In this document: positions 1 to 10,731 of the stretch, one piece after another
Numbering within the stretch: position 1 is the stretch's first letter
How the letters are laid out: each line of letters starts with the position of its first letter
Notes under the pieces: generated by a model
The model's input: only the letters and a program-made list of their open reading frames with translations
What the model was told of the DNA's origin: nothing
Databases searched by the model: none
Position numbers and translations under genes: made by a program
Assembly: GCF_947179165.1 (NCBI RefSeq)
Contig: NC_077237.1
Location: 13,606,235-13,670,234, forward strand
Length of the DNA stretch: 64,000 nucleotides
Origin: Solanum dulcamara
Lineage: Eukaryota > Streptophyta > Magnoliopsida > Solanales > Solanaceae
Reading direction: 5' to 3'

Positions 1-3000
1 GCAGGTGGGGGAACCAACTGTCTGTATGCTATGGGTAGTCGCCAAGACCAAGAGAAAGCACCCGATGTTGTTATTGGTATGCTCCGAGTCCTTTCTTTTG
101 ATGTGTATGCATTACTTGATCCGGGTGCTACATTATCCTTTGTGACTCCTTACTTGGCTAGTAAATTTGAGATCCTTCCTGAGTGTCTTCTTGAGCCTTT
201 CAGCGTGTCTACTCCTGTTGGTGATTCTATCTTAGCTGAGAGGGTCTATAGAAATTATACTGTGTCAATCTATCATAGGGATACCATGGCTAACTTAGTT
301 GAGTTGGACATGGTTGATTTTGATGTGATTCTTGGTATGGACTGACTTTATTCTTGTTATGCTTCAGTTGATTGTAGGACCCGAATTGTCAAGTTTCAAT
401 TTCCAAATGAGCCTATCTTAGAGTGGAAGGGGAATTCTATAGTGCCTAGGGGTAAATTTATTTCCTACCTTAAGGCCAGAAAATTAATCTCTAAGGGATG
501 TATATATCATATAGTCCGAGTCAAAAATATTAATGATCAGACTCCATCTCTTGAGTCAATTCCTATTGTGAATGAGTTTCCTGAAGTCTTTCCTGAGGAT
601 CTACCCGGAATCCCTCCTGATAGAGAGATAGACTTTGGTATTGATGTCCTTCCTGATACACAACCTATCTCCATTCCTCCTTATAGGATGGCTCCTGCTG
701 AGTTGAAAGAGTTGAAATAACAACTGAAAGACCTTCTAGATAAGGGGTTTATTAGGCCAAGTGTCTCACCTTGGGGCGCTCCTGTCTTATTCGTTCGAAA
801 GAAAGATGGGTCCCTTAGAATGTGCATTGATTACCGACAACTAAACAAGGTCACCATTAAAAACAAGTACCCTCTTCCCAGAATAGATGATTTATTTGAC
901 CAACTTCAGGGTGCCACATGCTTCTCTAAGATAGACCTCAGATCAGACTATCACTAGTTGAAAGTGAGAGAATGTGACATCCCGAAGACGGCTTTTCGAA
1001 CCCGCTATGGTCATTTTGAGTTTCTTGTTATGTCCTTTGGATTGACAAATGCTCCAGCAGCTTTTATGGACCTCATGAACCGAGTATTCAAGCCATACCT
1101 AGATACGTTTGTAATTGTCTTCATCGATGATATTTTGGTCTACTCTAGAAGTAAGAGTGAGCATGCTAATCACCTTAGGATTGTCCTTCAAACTCTTAAG
1201 GAGAAGGAGTTGTATGCTAAGTTTTCAAAGTGTGAGTTTTGGCTTGAGTCTGTAGCATTCCTAGGCCATATTATATCTGGGGATGGAATCCAAGTTGATA
1301 CTCAAAAGATTGAGGCAGTTAAGAACTGGCCCCGACGCACATCTCCAACCGACATAAGGAGTTTCTTAGGTTTGGCTGGTTACTACAGGAGGTTTGTTGA
1401 GGGATTTTCATCCATATCCTCACCATTGACTAAGCTGACTCAGAAGAAGGCTAAGTTTCAATGGTCTGATGCTTGTGAGAAAAGTTTTCAAGAGTTGAAA
1501 GCTAGATTGACTACTACTCCAGTACTATCCCTACCCGAAGGAACAGATAGTTTTGTAATCTATTGTGATGCTTCAAGAGTAGGGTTGTGATGTGTATTAA
1601 TGCAGAAAGGTAAGGTCATTACCTATGCCTCCAGGCAGCTTAAGACTCATGAGAGGAACTACCCCACTCATGACCTTGAGTTGGCAGCTGTGGTATTTGC
1701 TCTTAAGATCTGGCGTCCCTATCTTTATGGTGTACATGTGGATATGTTCACAGACCATAAGAGCTTACAGTATGTATTCAGCCAGAAGGAGCTGAATTTG
1801 AGGCAGAGGAGATGGCTAGAGCTGCTCAAGGATTATGACATGAGCATTCTCTACCACCCAGGTAAAGCAAATGTAGTTGCTGATGCTCTTAGTAGGTTAT
1901 CTATGGGGAGTACAACCCATGTGGAAGAGGAAAAGAAGTAGTTGGAAAAGGAAGTGCATAGACTTGCGCATTTGGGAGTTCAACTTATTGACTCTAGTGA
2001 GGGTGGTACAATAGTACGAAATGGAGCTGAATCATCTCTAGTTGTAGAGGTGAAAGAAAAGCAAGATCAGGATCTCATTCTTCTTCAACTGAAGGATGAG
2101 GTTCACAAGCAGAAGGTAATGGCTTTTACCAAAGGGGGAGATGAAGTGTTGAGATATCAATAAAGATTATGTGTTCCAAGTGTTGATGGTATTAGGGAGA
2201 GAATCATGAAAGAAGCCCATAATTCTAAGTATTCCATCCATCCAGGTTCAAAAAAGATGTATCATGACTTGAGAGAAGTATACTGGTGGAGTGGAATGAA
2301 GAGAGATATAGCAGAGTTTGTGTCCAAGTGCCCGAATTGCCAACAAGTTAAAGTTGAGCACCAAAGGCCTTGTGGAGTGGCTCAGAATATAGAGATCCCG
2401 GAATGGAAGTGGGAAATGATCAATATGGACTTCATTACCGGTTTACCACGAACCCGCAAACAACATGACTCTATTTGGGTGATTGTGGATAGGATGACCA
2501 AATCGGCCCATTTCTTGCCGGTTAAGACTACGAACACTGCAGAGGATTATGCCAAACTGTATCTTAGAGAGATTGTTAGACTGCATGGAGTTCCTTTGTC
2601 TATCATCTCTGATAGGGGAGCTCAATTTACTGCTCAGTTTTGGAAGTCATTTCAGAAGGGCTTGGGTTCAAGAGTGAACCTTAGTACTGCTTTTCATCCA
2701 CAAACAGATGGCTAGGCAGAGCGTACGATACTGACTTTGGAGGATATGTTAAGAGCTTGTGTCATTGACTTCAAAGGTAATTTGGATGATCATTTACCTC
2801 TTATTGAGTTTGCATACAATAATAGTTTCCATTCGAGTATTCAAATGACTCCTTATGAAGCTCTGTATGGGAGGAGATGTAGATCACCAATTGGTTGGTT
2901 TGAAGTTGGTGAAGCTGAGTTGATTGGACCAGACTTGGTTCACCAAGCTATGGAGAAGGTGAAAACCATACAAGAGAGTTTGAGGACTGCTCAAAGTCGC

Positions 3001-3503
3001 CAGAAATCCTATACTGATGTTAGAAGAAGAGATTTGGAGTTCAAAGTGTACGATTGGGTATACTTGAAAGTTTCACCCATGAAGGGTGTGATGAGATTTG
3101 GAAAGAAGCGTAGTCCCCGCTACATTGGTCCTTATCAAATTATGAGGAGGGTAGGCAATGTAGCCTATGAATTGGAGTTGCCGCCAGAATTAGCTGCTAT
3201 TCATCCCGTGTTTCACATCTCTATTCTTAAGAAGTGTTTGGGAGATCCTTCACTTGTTGTCTCAGCTGAGAGCATTGGGGTGAAGAGAGTTTGAGTTATG
3301 AAGAGATTCCAGTTCAAATTCTTGATCGTCAGGTTCGCAAATTAAGAACTAAGGAAGTGGCATCTGTCAAAGTCCTATGGCGAAATCAATTTGTTGAAGA
3401 GGCTACATGGGAAGTTGAAGAAGATATGAAGGCTAACTATCCTCACCTATTTGTGCCTTCTGATAACGATATTCAAGGTAATATTCCTTATTTCTACCTT
3501 TGA
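1..3503 (+). pseudogene. Ty3/gypsy chromovirus polyprotein, 5' end outside window, decayed
   Basis: Retrotransposon Gag-Pol remnant read in one frame to about 3290. Order seen: protease with D-P-G-A motif near 118; reverse transcriptase (about 650-1340) with the FIDDILVY catalytic box at 1119-1143; RNase H with CDAS near 1567 and a TDHKSL motif near 1750; integrase HHCC zinc region (2230-2345), core with SDRGAQF and HPQTDG; C-terminal chromodomain-like stretch (3320-3460, VEEATWEVEEDM). This order and the chromodomain indicate the Tekay/Del group. In-frame stops fall at 343, 718, 955, 1588, 1939, 2161 and 2713, and a one-base loss near 3285 shifts the tail into another frame. The element is therefore dead. 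The right LTR follows after a purine-rich tract at 3631-3640. Family assignment is firm from motifs; the clade name is inference. Confidence 0.93.
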
Positions 3504-3644
3504 ATCGATGTTTATTCTTGAGTTTGAGTCATTGACCATTTGAGTATCAGAGTTTTTGAGAAATTAATGTATTGATGATATTCATTCTTTATGTCTCCTA
3601 TTTTCATCTACATTCGAGGACAAATGATCCCAAGGGGGAGATAT

Positions 3645-5802
3645 TGTAACAACCCCTAAAATATTGTATGTCGGTATTTCAATTCTCGATGAAAATAATA
3701 CAGCCTCTGTATTTTGGGCATAACTTTTCATAGGTTGGTCCAAATTAGGTAATTCAAATTTCTGGGTAACCACAACATCCTTACCTACAACTTTCATGAA
3801 GAACATATCTTAAGATTCGGAGTATAAGTAGATCAAATAAATTAATATTTGCAAGATATAGTACTGTGACGGAATTGAGTGTTTATAGAAGAAAATTCAT
3901 ATCTCACTGTAGGTTGCTCCAAATTGGTTGATTCTTGAACGATATGAAGCTAGACTTTCATATCTATAATTCTTATGAAGACACCAAATCCTAATAAGGA
4001 ATTTATCTTATTCAAACGCAGCTTCGAAAAAGAGTATTCTGTTAAAAAGAACTCATCTTACCTACCATGGAAACATCTAGATACATTTGACATCATTCAT
4101 GACATAAATTATCCTCCATTTAACATCATCCATGACATCAATATATTCCATTAATTTTTTAGATTTTTCTTTATAATTATTTTATTTATTGTTAGGTCAC
4201 TCTTTCCCACCTATAAATACCCACCTTATTTCCTCATTTTATTCATCAAGCTTTCTTAAGCATTTCTTCTCTCTATATACTTCTTCTCAAATATAATTTT
4301 AGTTTTAGTAGTATAAAAATACTACTCCGGTTATTCTTATACTCCGGGTAGTACACAAAATGCTCCGACGAGAAGAAAAGGCTAGGGGTCCAAGAGTGTT
4401 CAAATTCGGAGTAAACCTTCGGATTTAAGGTATGTAAGGCTTTCATAGCATTGGATTGAGTTCGTCCATGCGCCCAATATTTAAATTCATTATAATTGAG
4501 TTATAGTTGAGTTTTATCCAAATCTTGAATTCTAAATGAAATAATTCTTCTTCTATTGAGTTTGATATATTTATGCATTAATATTATTATTATTATTATT
4601 ATCTCTCATATTATTGGAATTATTGTTCATGGCTACTTTCCCATGAATCTTAATTGATTTAATGTTCATGAATATTTTTACACATGTTTTGAGTAAAGAT
4701 GTTGGCTTTTTATTATTTTCATTGATAAAAAGAAAGTTATATGAATTAATACTATATATGTATTTTATTGAGTTTTGAAAGAGCAAAAGAGTTGAATTTG
4801 AATGAATTTGAGAAAATGATATTTTGAGCAAGATGTTTTGATGAGATGTAAATGATGTTTTTGGAAGTATAACGATTGATGAACATAAAATGAGATGAGT
4901 TTGATGATTTAAATTAAAGTCCAATGAGACTAGATGATGAGTTTAATATGAGCACATATTTTGGGAGTAGTATTGAGCACCGAGTTGAGTAAGAGTTTAA
5001 TTGACTCAAATCCCAGAACTACGTAGCCAACGTAGGATGGAGGCTATGCCTCTTAAGTCCCAAAAAGAGGACTTTGATGAGTGGATCCAAGATGGTGATG
5101 TCCTTTACCCTGGCAAGGTATTGGATGGATGTGGCAACGACATCGCTTCGTTGTATCATCGCTAGCTCATAAGTGATGGTTGTCGGTTAGAGAAACTCTC
5201 AACTGAGTAAGCATTGCTTATTACTATTATTTTTATTATTATATTTTAAACTTGCATTACATATTCATGTTGAGATGATGTTGAGTTCTGAGCTGAGTTT
5301 TATTGAGAGGAGTATCTTGATATCTGTCCTTACCTTCCTGCCATTTTACATACTCGTACATTCCACGTACTGACGTCATTCGACCTGCATCGTTTTATGA
5401 TGCAGATACAGGTGTTAGAGATCCTCAACAGGCGCATCGTTGAAGATCATTTCTTTTCAGCTATTTGGTGAGTCCTTCGTGTATTCGAAGGAACTCCTTA
5501 TCCTTTTATTATTGTTGAGTGTGATGTTTCTTTTGAGGTAGCCATGGACATGTCATTGGCACCATCTAAGAGTATTAGAGGCTTCATAGACAGATTTTGA
5601 TGATGTAATCGGAGTAGTTCTCCTTAGAAACTACTTCTTCTAAGAATTATCTATTTTTCCTTTGATGATGACAAGCCCACATTAGTATTCTTAAGTCTTC
5701 CACTGATGAATAAATAAGAAATGAGACCAAGTGGTTCTCTCAAAAGCCAAAAATGGTTTCTGAGTGCCGGCCACGCCTAGGGTACCCTCTCGGGGCGTGA
5801 CA
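3645..5802 (+). repeat. 3' LTR of the Ty3/gypsy element (family A)
   Basis: The LTR starts TGTAACAACCCC directly after a polypurine tract (CAAGGGGGAG) and ends CGGGGCGTGACA, giving the expected TG...CA ends. Length is about 2.16 kb. The 3' half is the same sequence as both arms of the palindrome at 10732-13077, and its 5' half resembles the solo LTR at 44875-47199. The partner 5' LTR lies left of the window, so the target duplication cannot be checked; the bases right after the LTR are GGGAG. Confidence 0.9.
4211..4219 (+). promoter_or_regulatory. TATA box of LTR family A
   Basis: CTATAAATA lies about 570 bases into the LTR, in a context identical to 45441-45449 of the solo LTR at 44875. Just upstream (4089-4138) a word ACATCATTCATGACAT is repeated with small changes about 33 bases apart. 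Transcription would start near 4240 by usual plant spacing. Confidence 0.7.
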
Positions 5803-5869
5803 GGGAGCCTCGTGTAGGGTCTGTTCCCATAAAAAATAAAAATAAAAAAAATAACAGTTGAAGTATTTT

Positions 5870-6350
5870 GTTGCAGTACGATGATATTTACATGGTATAT
5901 ATCATATATTCCTGAAGTATCATAAAGAATTGGTTAATTTTTTTAAACAACATCATAAGTCTTCTATGACATTCACATTGTATATATTACATATTGATAG
6001 ATTATCATAGAGCTCTGGTTTATTTCTTCCAACAAAACACTGCTCTATGATATCAACTTAGTATATATCATATGATATCATAGATGACATATTCATTCCG
6101 TAAATATTACTCCTTAGCCCTCAATGATATCCACAATATATATATATATATATAATCATAGAAGACTGGCTCATTGCTTAAAATAAATACTCATCAATCT
6201 TCTATGATACCTACATGAATGTATATATTACTGCAGTGTATCGTAAGTGACATGTTCGTTCTTTCAAAAAATAGCTCAGTTCTTTAAGATATCAACTTGA
6301 TATATATTATATATTGACAAAGTATCAAAAAAGATTGGTTCATTACTTTA
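5870..6350. repeat. Degenerate tandem repeat, period about 73-85 bp
   Basis: The phrase ATCATAGA...TTGGTTCATT recurs with changes at about 5919, 6004, 6077, 6155, 6240 and 6324, each followed by a TATATATCATATATT-like stretch. This gives about six diverged units directly behind LTR A. A short pure TA run sits at 6137-6153. No coding potential is seen. Confidence 0.65.
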
Positions 6351-7088
6351 AATTAGGCTTAAATCATACATCAACTTTAAAGTTGTCTATATAATTCACT
6401 TAAACACTCTGACTCAGCCTTATACCTATTGAACACTTTTAGCAATTCGAAAGTTATTCCTATTAGACATTTTTTTGATAATCAACAAAAAAATATAAAA
6501 TGTGTGTGATACACTTGCACTGACATGGCAAAATGACTAATTAACAGATGACATGTAGTATAGAGGCCAAAAATAATTATAAGTAACATAAATAAATTTA
6601 AACTTAAATTCCAAACTGGTGTTGCCGTCTCCTCCATCCCCCACTTCTTCTTCTTCCTCATTCTTGTTTTTAAACCTAAATATCCTCCCACTTTCTCTTT
6701 ATTTTTGATTTGTTATGTTCTTAGGTTTAGATTTGATTTGGCAGAAGAGATGGAGAAGGGAGAGAGATGTATGGTGGCAGCAACAATTTCATTTTTCCGA
6801 CGAACAAGCAAGACGACAAATTTGAAAGTTGTGGTTGGTCGTTACAAGGCCAAGGAGGAAGAAAGATGTTAAGTGGTAGACTTGGAGAAAAACGAGGTGA
6901 TGGGTGGTGGATGATGGATGATGGATGGGTAAAGAAGGAGAAGGAGAAGGAGAAGTGTGGCTATTAATAATATATGTACATATATGAATAAAAAAGAATT
7001 ATTAAATAGTTTTATACGAATAATTGGTGTACTTTTTCACTGTTTAACATATTACTAGGCTAACATAAGTTAAATGATTCACATATTT
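6351..7088. other. Unassigned, possible non-autonomous DNA element
   Basis: No gene is recognised. The left edge (6354-6480) and the right edge (7020-7080) show a weak inverted likeness (GGCT and GTTTAA words), as in a decayed long-TIR element. The middle has a purine-rich strand with GGAGAAGGAGAAGG repeats (6930-6955) and low-complexity frames on both strands, which I do not believe are genes. Confidence 0.3.
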
Positions 7089-7511
7089 AACTTCTTAAAT
7101 TTGTTAGGATATTCTATTTGGACACTTGAAATAAGTCATGTTTCAATTGAACATCTCCATTTTTATAATTAGATATTTTTAATTCAGATTTCAAAAAAAC
7201 TATTGTGCAATATTCATTCGTCTATTAAGTAGTCAAATTAACCACATAAAATATGTCATCTTCTTTAATTATACGCATCAACCTCAAGTAGAAAACATAT
7301 GTGTTTTACAGCTTATTGAGGTGAATGTTTATAATTCAAGAAGATGTCATATTTTATGTGGCTAACTTCATTACAAATAAACGAATGAGAAACACAGAAA
7401 AAAATTCAAAATTTAAAATGAAAATCTACTTTAATATGAGTTAAGGTGTTTAATTGAAACAAAACTTTGTTCGGGTGTCAAAATGTAATATCCTGACAAT
7501 TTAAGAAACTG
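7089..7511. mobile_element. Near-palindromic MITE (foldback)
   Basis: The two halves are inverted copies. TTCTTAAATTTGTTAGGATA on the left pairs with the complement of TATCCTGACAATTTAAGAA on the right, and the pairing continues inward through GACACTTGAAAT, TTTCAATTGAACATCT, CATTCGTCTATT and CCACATAAAATATG. Each arm is about 190 bases, with a 40-50 base centre near 7290. No transposase is present and no clear target duplication is seen. Superfamily is unknown. Confidence 0.8.
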
Positions 7512-7800
7512 ACGAGTTAGTAAGCCTAATTTAGAAGGGGAAAATACGTGAATAAGTTAACACATACTAGTTAATTAGTTAATATAGCTATAGTTTAGCT
7601 AATTTACAATTCACCACTAACATTTAGCGTTAATTACGGTTCGAGTTTGTATAATTCGCACGTCTGTATAATTCAAAATTTGTATAGTATAATTTATATA
7701 ATGTAATTTTATATAATTTAATTTGTATAACTGTATAAAGTTCAGATGTTTGTATTTGTATAAATTCGTTAATAGCTCAATTATCCATGAATTATACAAT
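7512..7800. other. AT-rich spacer
   Basis: No gene. A TGTATAATT-type word recurs (about 7640-7740), making a low-complexity AT tract. Frames through it are chance. Confidence 0.6.
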
Positions 7801-9414
7801 TTCATGACTCGAATCGAGGTGTGATGACACTTGTCCACTCCCACTAGAACAAGTCAGCCTAAACCCAATAAACTACGGAGAGTAATACAGAAGCAATTTA
7901 AATAAGATAGATATATATAACAAACAGAAGTCTTAATCAACTACAATAACTCCAAAGACTTGTTGTAACATGTACAAGTCTCTAATACGATGAAAATGAA
8001 AGATAAGAATAAGTCTCAATGTCTTTGTTTCTCAAATAGAACAAAGCATAATAAAAGGGACAAGGGAGATTACCAGCATTGAACAACTACCTCTCAAGCC
8101 TCCTCAAAAGAAATAAAAACAGAATCACGGTCTGAGCTCAGAACCTACACAATTATAGATATCAAGGAGTGAGTACCAAACAATATGGTACTCAACAAGC
8201 CAACTAACAAAACAAAATAAATCTAATAGAACACTTGAACTCCGTTCATCCCAACTAAACCTCCTCAACTAAAAACATGAACGAAAATCAACCCAATTTA
8301 GACTACACGGTTCATATGGCACATTGATCAACAACAACTCAACAACATCACCGAATAAGTCATATCAATATCAAACATATCAATCACAGAGACATAAGAG
8401 CATATACACAACTTCACGATGATTGATAAGATGTAATGTAATGCAATGTAATGTCACATAAAGTGATGTATGTCTGTCCTAATGATATACATGTGCTGAA
8501 TCTCAGACCAGAACCCATAGGGGACGCACAAGGTCCATGTATTCGCTGAAATCATTTTCCATCGGCATAAGTATCAATGTCGAAATCATTTCCCATTGGA
8601 ATCATCGGAACCATTTCCCATTGGCATAAGTATTAATCGCTAGAACCATTTCGCTAAAGGTTCTGGCGATTGATACTTATGCCGATGGAAAATGGTTTCG
8701 ACGATGCCAATAGGAAATAGTTTCAGTCTTGATACTTATGCCGATGAAAAATAGTTTCGGTGATTGATATTGATGTCAATGGAAAATGGTTTCATAATTG
8801 ATACTGATGTCGATGGGAAATAGTTTCGGCGATTGTTGATTATGCCAATGGAAAATAGTTCCGATGGGTGTATGGACCTTGTGCGTCTTCAATGGATTTC
8901 GGACTGATATTCAGCGGATGTGTATCATTAGGACATACATGCATCACTTTACGTGACATTACATTGCATGCATTGCATTATATGTTATCTGTCATCGTGA
9001 AGTTGTGTATATGCACCTTGTGTTTCTGTGATTGATATATTAATACTGATGTGATTTATTCAGTGATGCTGATGAGCTATTATTGATCTATGTGCTATAT
9101 GAACTATGTAGTATAGATTTTGCTGATTTCTGTGCAGGTTGTAGTTGAGTAGGTTCAGTCGGAATGAAAGGAGTTCTAGTGTCTATTAGATTTACTTTGT
9201 TTTGTTAGTTATCTTGATGAGTACCGTGTTGTTTGGTAGTCACCCCTTGCTATCTACACCTGTGTAGGTTCCGAGCCCGAACAATGATTCGATTTCTTCT
9301 TCTTATTTCGAGACTTTTAAGGAGACTTGAGAGGTAGTTATTCGATGCTGGCGATCTCCCTTGTCCCCTTTTATTAAGTTTTGATCTATTTGAGAGACAA
9401 ATACATTGAGACAT
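7801..9414. repeat. LTR palindrome 2 (inverted LTR fragments head to head)
   Basis: The left arm (about 7801-8647) is the reverse complement of the right arm (8659-9414). Matching blocks include the CAATGT/ACATTG-rich stretch at 8430-8460 against 8950-8985, the GACAAGGGAGAT block at 8061 against 9350, and TTTGAGAGACAAATACATTGAG at 9389 against 8010-8040. The arms meet at an 11-base loop (8648-8658). The far left edge (TCATGACTCGAATCGAGG) looks like an LTR 3' end (complement ...TCGAGTCATGA), so each arm would be the 3' part of an LTR. The right arm is cut by the hAT element at 9415. Confidence 0.85.
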
Positions 9415-9492
9415 GTAGAGGTGTGCATCAGTCGGTTCGGTTTTATGTATTATCAGTTCGATTTATCGGTTTTCGATTTTTAAATATGTTAA

Positions 9493-9633
9493 AAGGGCAG
9501 CCCGGTGCACTAAAGCTCCCGCTATGCGCGGGGTCCGGGGAAGGGCCTGACCACAAGGGTCTATTGTACGCAGCCTTGCCTTGCATTTCTGCCAGAGGCT
9601 GTTTCCAAGGCTTGAACCCGTGACCTCCTTGCC
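9493..9633 (-). mobile_element. Au-type SINE, 5'-truncated, perfect 14-bp target duplication
   Basis: The body begins AAGGGCAGCCCGGTGCAC and ends GAACCCGTGACCTCCTTGCC. This is the reverse complement of the plant Au SINE as I recall it, and it includes the Pol III B-box-like CTTGAACC. The tRNA-like head is missing. TTAAATATGTTAAA flanks both sides (9479-9492 and 9634-9647), a perfect 14-bp duplication. The SINE is inside the hAT element and so is younger than it. Confidence 0.92.
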
Positions 9634-10320
9634 TTAAATATGTTAAATCAATAAGAACCCAATAAGATTTTTTTTATCGATTTTCTATTTACCATTTTTT
9701 GATCATTAACGGTTCAATTTTTGGCTTACCAAATAAGAAAATGGTCATAAAATAAATACATGACTTCTCACTTCTCTAACAATTTGCTGCAATGCTATAA
9801 TTGTTTATATTAATAAAATTATAGATGTTTAAAAATTTGCAAAAGCTACAATTAGAAACTAAAACAAAAATCAAAGTAGTTCAACAAAACAGCTTCAATA
9901 GTTGCCAAATTAACCAGATAATCAGCAAAATTCTGATCAAGTTCCTAACCAAGATAATCAAAAAGTCTGAAAGAAAAAGACAACCATCAGTTTAATATAG
10001 TTCTGACCAAGATGACAACTAAATCAACAGGAAGTGAACAAAATATAAGTAAATTCGTATTAATTGACTCCAAACACTTCAAATTAGTAAATATGTATTA
10101 ATTATTGAGCATGCTAAGCTTAACAATATGCAATATTTGGCCTCATATCCTAATTTACTTCCTTGACAGAAGGCGAAGGCATATACATTGAAAACCAAGC
10201 AAAAAAGAAATAATTTACCAAATGTCCATATCCAAGAGCAAAAAAGAAGAGTTTCAACTCCATCTTAATCATCAAGAATGCTAGTGTTAGCTAAATCTAT
10301 AAAAAAATTATATTAATCAA

Positions 10321-10726
10321 TCAGAAAAATGATAATGACAATTTACAATAACAATAAAAAACAAATAGAATTAAAATATCCTTACCTTGTTCAAGCTGTT
10401 CGAGGACATTTATATCTTCTTCAACACTAACAGGTCGTGATTCACTTCGAATCCAATCTTCAAGGCACACTAGATTTTGCACCAATTTAGGAGTTAATGC
10501 ACTCCTAAATGAATTCAAGATACGTTCACCGGTACTAAATGCACACTCGAATGCCACATTGAAAATCGAAATAGCTAATACATCTCGAGCCATTTCAACA
10601 AGAATAGAAAATCTAGGTTAGTTTATTTTCCACCAAGATAAGATGTTAAAATTTTTGCTTTCAACTTCATTTTCTTCACCGAGATATTTTTGCAATTCTG
10701 TTTTGACAATTTTTGCAATTCTGTTT
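10321..10726 (-). pseudogene. hAT transposase, C-terminal dimerisation domain fragment
   Basis: Read on the minus strand from about 10700: a stretch ending ILSWWKIN, one stop (TAA), then PRFSIL, MARDVLAISIFNVAFE and AFSTGERILNSFRSALTP. WWK...PRFPIL..MARDVLAIP..ES.FS.GGR is the signature of the hAT C-terminal dimerisation domain in plant RICESLEEPER/Tip100-like transposases. The catalytic N-terminal part and BED zinc finger are absent, so this is a remnant. After about 10390 the frame runs into AT-rich sequence that is probably not original coding. The stop between the WWK and PRF motifs confirms loss of function. Confidence 0.85.
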
Positions 10727-10731
10727 TTACT

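Larger units (their letters stand above)
9415..10726 (-). mobile_element. Truncated hAT transposon, carrying a SINE
   Basis: The left terminus TAGAGGTGTGCATC followed by GGTTCGG words matches the usual end of Solanaceae hAT elements (compare TAGGGGTGTACA at 58335). The transposase C-terminus is on the minus strand at 10321-10726, pointing to this end. The 5' part of the gene and the other terminus are missing: the element stops at the LTR palindrome starting at 10732. No target duplication can therefore be tested. Confidence 0.7.

Noticed and set aside
6482..6967. Lys/Gly-rich and other short frames flanking 6740
   Set aside because: Low-complexity purine tract; no family resemblance and no splice or start context.
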